Positions 33,828 to 40,342 of a DNA stretch of 64,000 bases are shown here, piece by piece. Origin of the DNA: an uncultured Oscillospiraceae bacterium (lineage in GTDB: Bacteria; Bacillota; Clostridia; Oscillospirales; Oscillospiraceae); assembly GCA_947631395.1 (NCBI GenBank), contig CANRLF010000002.1:131179-195178 (forward strand). The letters run 5' to 3'. The number at the start of each line of letters is the position of its first letter. The stretch's first letter is position 1. The position numbers and the translations under genes are program-made. The notes below the pieces were generated by a model. That model ran no database searches and was not told the origin of the DNA. It was given only the letters and a program-made list of their open reading frames with translations.

Positions 33828-33907
33828 AAAAAAATAGACGGGAATGACGACGCGACCCGGTAAAAACCGTGTTCCGCTCCCCGTAAGGAGAGCTATCGTC
33901 ATTCCCG
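33828..33907 (-). terminator. Terminator after leader RNA copy 2
   Basis: A 12-bp perfect stem, CGGGAATGACGA (33839-33850) with its complement (33896-33907), encloses two smaller hairpins (GCTC/GAGC and CGGT/ACCG). On the minus strand it ends TCTATTTTTTT. It stands between leader copy 2 and the first gene at 33773. Confidence 0.88.
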
Positions 33908-33923
33908 CAAAAGCGTTGGGACA

Positions 33924-34085
33924 GACTGCCCCTTTTAACCGTGAGCCGTTCACCGATCCGCGAGACGGCTCTGCCATAAAACGTACAACCCTAACAACGT
34001 GTGCAATCAGGGTATCGCCCTGTTCCCAAGTCACCGGGACCTGGCTCCGCGTCTTAAGCGGAGAACGCACAAGCAATCAATCTAC
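33924..34085 (-). ncRNA. Structured leader RNA, copy 2
   Basis: The core is 33982-34080. P1 to P4 are identical to copy 1: TGTGC/GCACA, GTTC/GAAC, CTCCGC/GCGGAG and CCAGGTC/GACTTGG. P5 here is AGGG/CCCT with loop CGATA, so five of the seven differences lie in P5. After the core, a GAGCCGT/ACGGCTC hairpin (33932-33970 region) and a GGG-CAGTCTG-CCC segment precede the terminator. The promoter is immediately upstream. Because the same RNA heads two different operons, it is more likely a shared control device than part of either gene. The class is not recognised. Confidence 0.75.
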
Positions 34086-34091
34086 AAAACT

Positions 34092-34120
34092 ACTATACCA
34101 CAATATGTTGTGGCTGTCAA
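34092..34120 (-). promoter_or_regulatory. Promoter of leader RNA copy 2
   Basis: TTGACA (34115-34120 complement), 17 nt, TATAGT (34092-34097 complement). The predicted start is near 34085. The spacer contains CCACAA-cata-TTGTGG (34098-34113), a dyad that could bind a repressor; its TTGTGG half is also at copy 1. Confidence 0.88.
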
Positions 34121-34212
34121 TTAGTGATGCGGAATATTTTGCGTACCGTGTGGAAAGAACAATACATTTGACAAAAAACAGTAATCCCAAATTGGGCAGC
34201 GGTATATCCCTC

Positions 34213-34241
34213 TTTACTTTTTGACCGAGGTGTTATATACT
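34213..34241 (+). promoter_or_regulatory. Promoter of the MBL-hydrolase operon
   Basis: TTTACT, 17 nt, TATACT on the plus strand, 26 nt before the 39-aa ORF. It diverges from leader promoter copy 2. Confidence 0.65.
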
Positions 34242-34266
34242 CAAACGAAAAGGAAAATAAGGGGAT

Positions 34267-34386
34267 ATGCGGGAACATAAAGGCGCTATTCTTCTGGGCG
34301 CGACGGAGGAAATCGTCCGGGCGCTGACAGAGCGGGGTTCCCTTTATCCGATGAACGAGCCAGAATTTATGAGGTGGACCATATGA
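34267..34386 (+). CDS. Tiny ORF upstream of the MBL hydrolase (39 aa)
   Basis: The ORF begins MREHKGAILLGATEEIVRAL and ends MRWTI. It has AAGGGG close upstream and an AAAGGA further away. Its TGA overlaps the next ATG (ATGA), so it may be a leader peptide that couples translation to the hydrolase. It is too short for family assignment. Confidence 0.45.
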   Translation: MREHKGAILLGATEEIVRALTERGSLYPMNEPEFMRWTI

Positions 34387-35180
34387 AAGAGATCACAATG
34401 CTTGGTACCGGCAACGCCGCCGTTCACAAGTGCTATAACACATGCTTCGCCATCCGGGAGGGGCGTGAGTTCTTTCTGGTTGACGCCGGGGGCGGCAACG
34501 GGATATTGCGTCAGCTGGACGCGGCGGAGCTGGAGTTTAAGGGCTTACGGGGCATGTTCATCACCCACGCCCACACCGACCATATCCTTGGCGCTGTCTG
34601 GGTGGTGCGTATGATGCAGAATGTGGTGAAAAAGCCGGAGCACCCCGGCCTTACCATCTGGTGCCACGATGAGGCCGCCGCAGCGTTGCGGTTCATGTGC
34701 GACAACCTCTTGGCCAATGGCTCTTTCGGCTATGCCGGCGGGAAGATACGCATCGTGGAGGTCAGGGACGGTGATTCATTTGACTGCTTCGGCATCCGCT
34801 TCACTGTCTTTGACATCTTCTCCACCAAGAAAAAGCAGTTTGGTTTCCGCGCGGAGATGGACGGGAAGGTGCTGGTGTGTTTGGGGGACGAGCCCTACAA
34901 CCCCCGATGCGCCGCTTATGTCCATGACGCCGATTTGCTCATGAGCGAGGCCTTCTGCCTGGACGCCGACGAGGCCAAATTCCACGCTCACGAAAAGCAC
35001 CACAGCACCGTCAGGGAGGCCGCCGCCCTGGCGAAGTCTCTCGGCGCAAAGAGGCTCCTTATCTACCACACCGAGGAGACGGACCTTAACCATCGCCGCG
35101 AGCGCTACACCGCCGAGGCGTCGCTGGAATTTGCCGGCCCCATCCTCGTCCCCGACGACCTTGAGACGGTGGAGCTGTGA
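34383..35180 (+). CDS. MBL-fold metallohydrolase (RNase Z-like)
   Basis: A 265-residue metallo-beta-lactamase-fold enzyme. HAHTDH near residue 60 is the HxHxDH zinc motif. LVDAGGGNG precedes it, LCLGD-like VCLGDEP near 165 and EKHHST near 205 supply further ligands. The overall plan resembles RNase Z or arylsulfatase-like MBL proteins, but substrate is not certain. The start is the ATG at 34383 with GAGGTGG. It is one of few plus-strand genes and could be cargo. Confidence 0.85.
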   Translation: MKEITMLGTGNAAVHKCYNTCFAIREGREFFLVDAGGGNGILRQLDAAELEFKGLRGMFITHAHTDHILGAVWVVRMMQNVVKKPEHPGLTIWCHDEAAAALRFMCDNLLANGSFGYAGGKIRIVEVRDGDSFDCFGIRFTVFDIFSTKKKQFGFRAEMDGKVLVCLGDEPYNPRCAAYVHDADLLMSEAFCLDADEAKFHAHEKHHSTVREAAALAKSLGAKRLLIYHTEETDLNHRRERYTAEASLEFAGPILVPDDLETVEL

Positions 35181-35291
35181 AATAAGCTGAAATACCATGC
35201 CTTTCGCGCGGCTTAATCTGAAAACTTGATATATCACGTTTTTTTGAAGTAGACCGTCACGAAATACATCAGCGTGTACCAGAGGTATTTT

Positions 35292-35558
35292 TCAAGCCTC
35301 CTGTTTTGCCTCCACAAACCACTTTCCGTTTTCCTCATCGAACAGGAAGGTTTCTTTTCCGCAAATCCTCACCGTATAGCGTAGCCCGGTGCCGCCGACC
35401 TTTGTGGACGCGGCACGGCGGACGGATTTTACCCGATCAATTTCGTAGGAGCGTCCGTTTTCAAAAATTATCCTGTTCGGTCTCGCCGTCCCATCCGGGC
35501 GGTGATCTACATTAACAGTCACATAAACCTTCTTCCTGGCAGAAGTCGCGTTCTCCAC
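35292..35558 (-). CDS. Small unknown protein (88 aa) behind the Y-family polymerase
   Basis: It starts at GTG behind AAGGAGGGGTACCCAA, 14 nt after the polymerase stop. Beta-rich content (VYVTVNVDHRPDGT, RPNRIIFENG, ETFLFDEENGKWFV) suggests a small barrel. Similar short proteins follow UmuC-like genes on Firmicutes elements (YolD-like layout), but the YolD match is not clear. Confidence 0.6.
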   Translation of the reverse strand: MENATSARKKVYVTVNVDHRPDGTARPNRIIFENGRSYEIDRVKSVRRAASTKVGGTGLRYTVRICGKETFLFDEENGKWFVEAKQEA

Positions 35559-35572
35559 TTGGGTACCCCTCC

Positions 35573-36811
35573 TTATTGATACATCATCCCCGGCATACGG
35601 ACCAGATCACGTCCGTCCTCCGGCATTTTCTTGTCGCCCATCAGGATGGCGTTGTATATGGCCATTTTCCCGAAGCGTCGGCGGATGTCCTCGATTGCCA
35701 GCTGGAGCTGTCCGCGCCTGTCATGCAGGGCATAATCCGAATAAAGGGAAAGTTGCTCCGGCTGGCTCTGCGGTACAAGGTTGATGGCACGTATAGTCAC
35801 CGCCCTGACGTTGGTGGTCCATCTGTACCGCCTTTTGAAAAGTTCAAACCCGGCGTTGGCAATCTCCATGGACACCTGGGTCTTATACGGGAGCCTGCAC
35901 TGAAATTGTTCTCCCGAAAGGTCGTTGGCCCGGACCCACAGCTGGACGCCAGTGGCCGCCAGCTGGTGGACGCAGAGCCGGTGGCCCACGTCCTGACTCA
36001 GCTCCAAAATGACCTTATAGACCTCCTCCTCGTTTTCCAAATCCGCGACGCAGGTGATGCCGTGGCCGATGGACTTTATGGGGGAGGTGTAGTCCTGGGG
36101 CATGACGCGGCTGGCATCCAGCCCGTTGGCGTAGCTCCAGAGGGAGAGGCCGTTGACTCCCAGGAGCCTTTTCAAAAAGGCCGGGTCGGTTTTCGCAAGC
36201 TCCCCGATGGTGTGGATGCCGTATTTGGAGAGCTTCGCAGTTGTTGCCGGTCCGCAGTAGAGAATGTCGCTCGCCGGGAGCGGCCAGACCTTATCCTTAT
36301 ATTCGTCTCTTGCTATGGTCGTAATGGCGTCCGGCTTTTTCATGTCGGAGCCGAGCTTCGCAAAGGTTTTCGTAAAGGAAATGCCAATACTGACGGTGAG
36401 GCCCAGCTCGTCCTTTGTGGCTTGCCGTATTTTCTCCGCTATTTCAAGACCATTTCCCATGGTACGGCTAAAGGAAACATCCGCCCAGCACTCATCCATG
36501 CCATATGGCTCAACGAGATTTGTGTACCGGCAATATATCTCCTTTGCCAGTTTGGAGTATTTCAGATATTGCTCATACTGAGGAGGAACAACAATCAGGC
36601 CGGGACAGCATCTTTGCGCTTCCCAGTTTACCATGCCGGTCTTGACGCCGGCTTTCTTGGCAAGCTCGGATTTCGCCAGAACGATCCCGTGCCGCTCCTC
36701 GGTGGAGCCGCACACGGCCACGGCCTTGCCGCGCAAAGCCGGGTTTAGCATCATCTCTACGGAGGCATAGAAGCTGTTCATATCCACATGGAGTATAGTC
36801 CGGTCGGCCAT
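35573..36811 (-). CDS. Y-family DNA polymerase (DinB/UvrX-like)
   Basis: A 412-residue translesion polymerase. HVDMNSFYASVE (8-19) carries the first catalytic aspartate, YGMDECWADVS (about 103-113) the second acidic pair (family consensus S-x-DE-x-Y-xD), and SIGISFTKTFAKLGSDMKKP (142-161) the palm. Thumb and little-finger domains follow. Element-borne copies are often SOS-linked. Its promoter (TTGACG, 17 nt, TATAAT) faces away from the S24 repressor, which likely controls it. The MDEC variant in place of IDEA is seen in plasmid/UvrX relatives to my knowledge. Confidence 0.93.
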   Translation of the reverse strand: MADRTILHVDMNSFYASVEMMLNPALRGKAVAVCGSTEERHGIVLAKSELAKKAGVKTGMVNWEAQRCCPGLIVVPPQYEQYLKYSKLAKEIYCRYTNLVEPYGMDECWADVSFSRTMGNGLEIAEKIRQATKDELGLTVSIGISFTKTFAKLGSDMKKPDAITTIARDEYKDKVWPLPASDILYCGPATTAKLSKYGIHTIGELAKTDPAFLKRLLGVNGLSLWSYANGLDASRVMPQDYTSPIKSIGHGITCVADLENEEEVYKVILELSQDVGHRLCVHQLAATGVQLWVRANDLSGEQFQCRLPYKTQVSMEIANAGFELFKRRYRWTTNVRAVTIRAINLVPQSQPEQLSLYSDYALHDRRGQLQLAIEDIRRRFGKMAIYNAILMGDKKMPEDGRDLVRMPGMMYQ

Positions 36812-36842
36812 TGCTTTCCCCCTCCTGCAAGAATATGAGAGA

Positions 36843-36933
36843 ATTATAACGCCTCAAATAAGATACGTCAAGTACGCATATGTAACCTAAAAGTGGCGTT
36901 TCTCTTGACAAGGCTTATTTGGACGTATATAAT
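36843..36933. promoter_or_regulatory. Divergent promoters of polymerase and S24 repressor
   Basis: Minus strand: TTGACG at 36866-36871, 17 nt, TATAAT at 36843-36848. Plus strand: TTGACA at 36905-36910, 17 nt, TATAAT at 36928-36933. The blocks CAAATAAG and ATACGTC occur at both promoters in different order (36854-36869, and on the opposite strand at 36914-36929), so they are candidate repressor half-sites. Confidence 0.85.
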
Positions 36934-36957
36934 ATCCCATATGAAGGAGGTGCGACT

Positions 36958-37791
36958 ATGGAAGAAAAGAAACAGCCGGGTACGGCTATTTCCGTGTACC
37001 CGGCGAAGAAGCAAATATATGATTCGGTGAAAGAACGGGAGAATAATTATATCGGAATACGTATCCAGCAGGCCAGGACCTCACGCGGTCTGAGCCGTGG
37101 TGCGTTTGCCGAACTGCTTTCCAACTATGGGATCACCGTACACCGCCAGGGGCTGTGGAAGTGGGAGGTCGGAGGCACCGTTCCAAACGCCTATCAGCTG
37201 GTTGCCATCTGCCACGCCCTTGAGATAGAGGACGGAATTGAATATTTCACAGGCGCGCCAAAAAAGAGCGACGAGCTCAACGAGGCCGGCATGAAGAAGG
37301 TCGCCGAATACCGGAAAGACCTTGTCGCTACCGGGCTTTACAAGCCAAGAAGAATGCCCGCCAGCGAAGTTCTTTATGTCGAGGTGGACATCGGTATCCT
37401 GGGGGCTTCTGCCGGCACGGGAGATTTCCTCGACGAAGGCGGGTTTGAGAAGGTATCTTTCCCGCAATCTGCTGTTCCTAAAAACGCGGATTTTGGAATC
37501 AGGGTCGACGGCAACAGTATGGAGCCGGTCTACCATGACGGTCAGATCGTATGGGTAAAGCGGTGCGACAGATTATCTCCCGGCGATGTCGGCATCTTTA
37601 CTTATGACGGGAGCGGCTATATAAAGCAGTACAGCGAGGCGGAGCCGGAGGAAGCTGACCGTGAAGCCTTCACGGACAGCGAAGGCGTTATTCACCACCA
37701 GCCGGTGCTTATTTCGTATAACAGGGAATACGCGCCAATAAGGATATCCCCACATATACCATTTGGCATAGTCGGGCAAGTCTTAAATTGA
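36958..37791 (+). CDS. XRE-S24 (LexA/CI-type) self-cleaving repressor
   Basis: A 277-residue protein. An N-terminal helix-turn-helix (RIQQARTSRGLSRGAFAELL, about 33-53) is followed by a linker. A probable cleavage region ASAGTG lies near residue 150. The S24 peptidase carries GNSMEPVYHDGQIVWVK (Ser about 186) and YIKQY (Lys about 222). Such repressors cleave themselves when RecA is activated, so the element, or at least the divergent polymerase, is probably SOS-inducible. The ATG at 36958 follows GAAGGAGGTGCG. A small XRE gene follows. Confidence 0.92.
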   Translation: MEEKKQPGTAISVYPAKKQIYDSVKERENNYIGIRIQQARTSRGLSRGAFAELLSNYGITVHRQGLWKWEVGGTVPNAYQLVAICHALEIEDGIEYFTGAPKKSDELNEAGMKKVAEYRKDLVATGLYKPRRMPASEVLYVEVDIGILGASAGTGDFLDEGGFEKVSFPQSAVPKNADFGIRVDGNSMEPVYHDGQIVWVKRCDRLSPGDVGIFTYDGSGYIKQYSEAEPEEADREAFTDSEGVIHHQPVLISYNREYAPIRISPHIPFGIVGQVLN

Positions 37792-37825
37792 GGATTCATA
37801 ATCATTATATCAGGAGGCGGTGATA

Positions 37826-38044
37826 GTGAGTACGGTTGAAAGGGTCTACAAGCTGGCGGCAGACCGCGGCCTGTCAGTATATCAGCTCGCAAAAAAGAGC
37901 GATGTCCCATACACAACGATAAAAGCGGCGGAGCACCGGGGCAGCCAACTTACGGTGGATACACTGTACAGGCTCTGTGAGGGGCTGGGAATTACGATGA
38001 GCGAGTTCTTTATGGAGGAAGAAACGGAAAAATTGGACGCATAG
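37826..38044 (+). CDS. Small XRE regulator (72 aa)
   Basis: A compact helix-turn-helix: YKLAADRGLSVYQLAKKSDV, then PYTTIKAAEHRGSQLTVDTL and LGITMSEFF. The start is GTG at 37826, 8 nt after AGGAGG; a GTG two codons earlier is in frame but too close. It probably forms an operon with the S24 repressor and is followed by a strong terminator. Confidence 0.85.
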   Translation: MSTVERVYKLAADRGLSVYQLAKKSDVPYTTIKAAEHRGSQLTVDTLYRLCEGLGITMSEFFMEEETEKLDA

Positions 38045-38082
38045 AGTGACGGGTAAATTGATATTGACGGACAAAATAAGCG

Positions 38083-38125
38083 GCCCCGTATCATCAAATT
38101 GCAGATGATACGGGGCGTTATTTTT
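38083..38125 (+). terminator. Terminator of the repressor operon
   Basis: GCCCCGTATCATC and its exact complement (38104-38116) form a 13-bp stem with an 8-nt loop, followed by GTTATTTTT on the plus strand. Confidence 0.9.
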
Positions 38126-38176
38126 GCTTACTTATTGATATTAGGGGCAGAGATTAATCAGGTCCTCTTATCACCT

Positions 38177-38875
38177 TCAAGACACTCTCTCAAATACTAT
38201 CTGCTTACGAAGATAAAGATTAGCAATCGCCATAGTCACGTTCTCACGGCTTTGCGCCAAGGACATCATGTCGGCTATATTGTCGCTGGTCGTGTAATCG
38301 TCATTATATAGGGCATCCATCAGCTTTTCGTCCGTGGATACGTCCCGCACATCCAACTCAGCGCATTTGATGAGCTCGGCGGTAGAAAGGAGAGCCTGAC
38401 GGGAGAGAGCCATGACCTGAGCCTCCTGGCCAGTCGGGTGGTCCCGGCGAAGGAGCTGCCACGCCTTGGCAACAGGAGAGCCCTTAATGACTGTCAGTTT
38501 CAGAAATGCCGCTGTCCGCAGGAGAATACTCTTTGAAAGCGGCACCACATAAAGCCCGCTTAACAGGTCATACAGCGCCTCAAAGCAGGTTTCGCCGGTT
38601 CCGGATGCCACAAGGCCGCGAGTGACCAAACGGCCAAGGCAGTCCTCCGGCGTTCGATAAGCGGGAATGACGCAGCTCTGATCCAGCCTGTTGTACTCGG
38701 ACATTATGTCCTCAAGCTCCATTAACCGCCAGTTGAGGGCGGTCCAAATCGACATCTCCTGAATGTCTACATAGTATTCTCGGCTGTTGACCAGGATCAC
38801 CGGGCGGGTTTTGCCGGGACCGTTTCGTTCAATGCGGAAATGTCCGACCGCGGTGTAGTAAGTGTGCTTGCTCAT
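38177..38875 (-). CDS. Unknown protein (232 aa), possible winged-helix regulator
   Basis: It begins MSKHTYYTAVGHFRIERNGP. The middle is helical with PEDCLGRLVTRGLVASGTGE, which resembles a recognition helix and wing. The C-terminus (DNIADMMSLAQSRENVTMA) is another helix bundle. No membrane segment and no catalytic motif. GAGGAGGT lies before the ATG, 15 nt after the sigma-factor gene, so the two are in one operon. The regulator reading is inference. Confidence 0.55.
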   Translation of the reverse strand: MSKHTYYTAVGHFRIERNGPGKTRPVILVNSREYYVDIQEMSIWTALNWRLMELEDIMSEYNRLDQSCVIPAYRTPEDCLGRLVTRGLVASGTGETCFEALYDLLSGLYVVPLSKSILLRTAAFLKLTVIKGSPVAKAWQLLRRDHPTGQEAQVMALSRQALLSTAELIKCAELDVRDVSTDEKLMDALYNDDYTTSDNIADMMSLAQSRENVTMAIANLYLRKQIVFERVS

Positions 38876-38890
38876 ATTTTTACCTCCTCG

Positions 38891-39439
38891 TTACGATACT
38901 TTTTTATAAGGTGTTTCATCATTGTCATCGGAAAACAGATCCTTTTTCAGCTTTTTTGCCGCCCGGGATATCCAGGCCCCTACCTCGTTGGGCTTTGCCC
39001 CGTAAAGTCCGGCTATATCAGCTCCGCTGTATCCCGCGAGCTTTAACTCCATGGCCTCGATCCCCATCTTGGCAACGCCGCTGTACGCGCGCTTCCCGTA
39101 GGAAAGGACCTGCTCTACAAATAGCCGGCCGTCGTCGTCTGCCGTTTCCGCGAAGCGAGATTCCAGGCTGTCAAGAGGAACGGTAGGAGGGGAGCGGCTT
39201 TTTACCTTCCTGCAGTAGTCCACAAGGTGGTTGCGAATGACTGGCACGGCGTAAGTGCGAAAACGGACGCCATGGCCTTCCTCATAAGTCTCCGCCGCCC
39301 GCCACAGGGCGATGCACCCCTCCTGATAGAGATCGTCATATTCCAGTCCGCAGGTATTTTCGTTGACACGGATATATTGCCTGATGACCCATCGGACGCA
39401 GTTCAGGTTATCCTCTACCAGCCTCTTCGCGTTTGTCAT
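38891..39439 (-). CDS. Sigma-70 family RNA polymerase sigma factor
   Basis: A 182-residue sigma factor. YDDLYQEGCIALWRAAETYEE (35-55) is region 2.1/2.2 and FRTYAVPVIRNHLVDYCRK (60-78) is region 2.3/2.4. The region 4-like end is MELKLAGYSGADIAGLYGAKPNEVGAWISRA. The spacing resembles small SigB/SigK-type or Tn916 Orf7-like factors. The ATG overlaps the zinc-finger gene's stop by 4 nt. It is one of two sigma-like factors on the element. Confidence 0.88.
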   Translation of the reverse strand: MTNAKRLVEDNLNCVRWVIRQYIRVNENTCGLEYDDLYQEGCIALWRAAETYEEGHGVRFRTYAVPVIRNHLVDYCRKVKSRSPPTVPLDSLESRFAETADDDGRLFVEQVLSYGKRAYSGVAKMGIEAMELKLAGYSGADIAGLYGAKPNEVGAWISRAAKKLKKDLFSDDNDETPYKKVS

Positions 39440-39849
39440 ATTGTCACCCCAAGTCTCTTATTTCCCGGAGAATTGGTGAAGCGGCGGCAGAGAGCGATGA
39501 CCTGATCACAGCGGTATTCGGAGAAGTTTCCGATGTGCGCTTCATCGGCCGGAATCCCCATCTGGGTTTGGAGCCACCGATACGCCTCCCTGCGCGTCAT
39601 ATATCCCTTTTCCCAAAGCGCATCGAGAGCGACATGCGCCTGACGCCGTTTTTCACGGAGCGTTCTGTTGGCCAGCGTCCCCATGGGCATATGGCTGACC
39701 CGGTGAGCGGATACGTATGCGTCACAGGCAGGGTACCTTGCACAGACATAGACCTCATCACCGCTGTGCGCGGACTGGTGTACAACAGACGCCGGCCTGA
39801 GGAGCGCCTGGGCACCGCAGTAAGGACATTTGATATTTATTCTTTTCAT
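39436..39849 (-). CDS. DUF3268-like zinc-finger protein
   Basis: A 137-residue protein opening KRINIKCPYCGAQALLRPA, with a second cysteine region VCARYPACDAYVSAH. This is the DUF3268 zinc-finger pattern, a topoisomerase-like zinc ribbon found in phages and elements. The rest is MGTLANRTLREKRRQAHVALD and a helical tail. The ATG at 39849 follows AAGAAGG. A longer ORF runs upstream through the terminator and is rejected. It is first in the operon with the sigma factor. Confidence 0.8.
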   Translation of the reverse strand: MKRINIKCPYCGAQALLRPASVVHQSAHSGDEVYVCARYPACDAYVSAHRVSHMPMGTLANRTLREKRRQAHVALDALWEKGYMTRREAYRWLQTQMGIPADEAHIGNFSEYRCDQVIALCRRFTNSPGNKRLGVTI

Positions 39850-39971
39850 TAACATTACCTTCTTTCTGCTCGTTGAGTGCTGGAAGATCAGATATCCGAT
39901 TTTCAGCTCTATATCAATACGCCCTCGAAAAACATAAAATTGGTCAGACGAATTGTGAACATTTTGTAAAC

Positions 39972-40010
39972 AAAAATAGCCCGCGCACACCAATAAGGCA
40001 TGCGCGGGCT
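39972..40010 (-). terminator. Terminator after the 102-aa gene
   Basis: AGCCCGCGCA (39978-39987) and TGCGCGGGCT (40001-40010) form a 10-bp stem followed on the minus strand by TATTTTTG. It ends the C39-peptidase operon. Confidence 0.9.
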
Positions 40011-40013
40011 GGT

Positions 40014-40322
40014 TTATATCTCGGAACGGCTCAATTCTGTCAACACGTCCGTTTCCGCGTCCGGAAATCGCCAGAGGAGATATTGGGCAAAGACATCGCG
40101 AAAATCGGACTCGGTGAGCTGTCCACGGCACTCGGCGGGGTCGACCGGTTCGCCGCTCAGTTGACGGAGGGCGTCTGCGTCCACAATGACAGGCTTACCG
40201 TCCCGGCCTGCCGCCATCAGATAACCGCGTGGAGCGCCCTTGGCGGTTATGTATATACTGTTTCTCCAATTGCCCCGGCAGGCGGTCAAGAAGCTGTAAA
40301 TTTTTAAAGCTGAAATATTCAT
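40014..40322 (-). CDS. Small unknown protein (102 aa)
   Basis: The ATG at 40322 follows AGGAGAAAATACC; the ORF runs further upstream but into the peptidase gene. It begins MNISALKIYSFLTACRG, continues SIYITAKGAPRGYLMAAGRD and ends SDFRDVFAQYLLWRFPDAETD. No family recognised. It is in the operon with the C39 peptidase and is followed by a terminator. Confidence 0.6.
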   Translation of the reverse strand: MNISALKIYSFLTACRGNWRNSIYITAKGAPRGYLMAAGRDGKPVIVDADALRQLSGEPVDPAECRGQLTESDFRDVFAQYLLWRFPDAETDVLTELSRSEI

Positions 40323-40342
40323 GGTATTTTCTCCTGCCTTAA

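Noticed and set aside
34267-34386. Frameshifted 5' part of the MBL hydrolase
   Set aside because: The hydrolase has its own ribosome site and a complete N-terminal strand, so the 39-aa ORF is treated as a separate leader ORF.
39850-39971. Structured RNA upstream of the DUF3268-like gene
   Set aside because: I could not find stable nested stems in this AT-rich stretch beyond the terminator, so no RNA is claimed.
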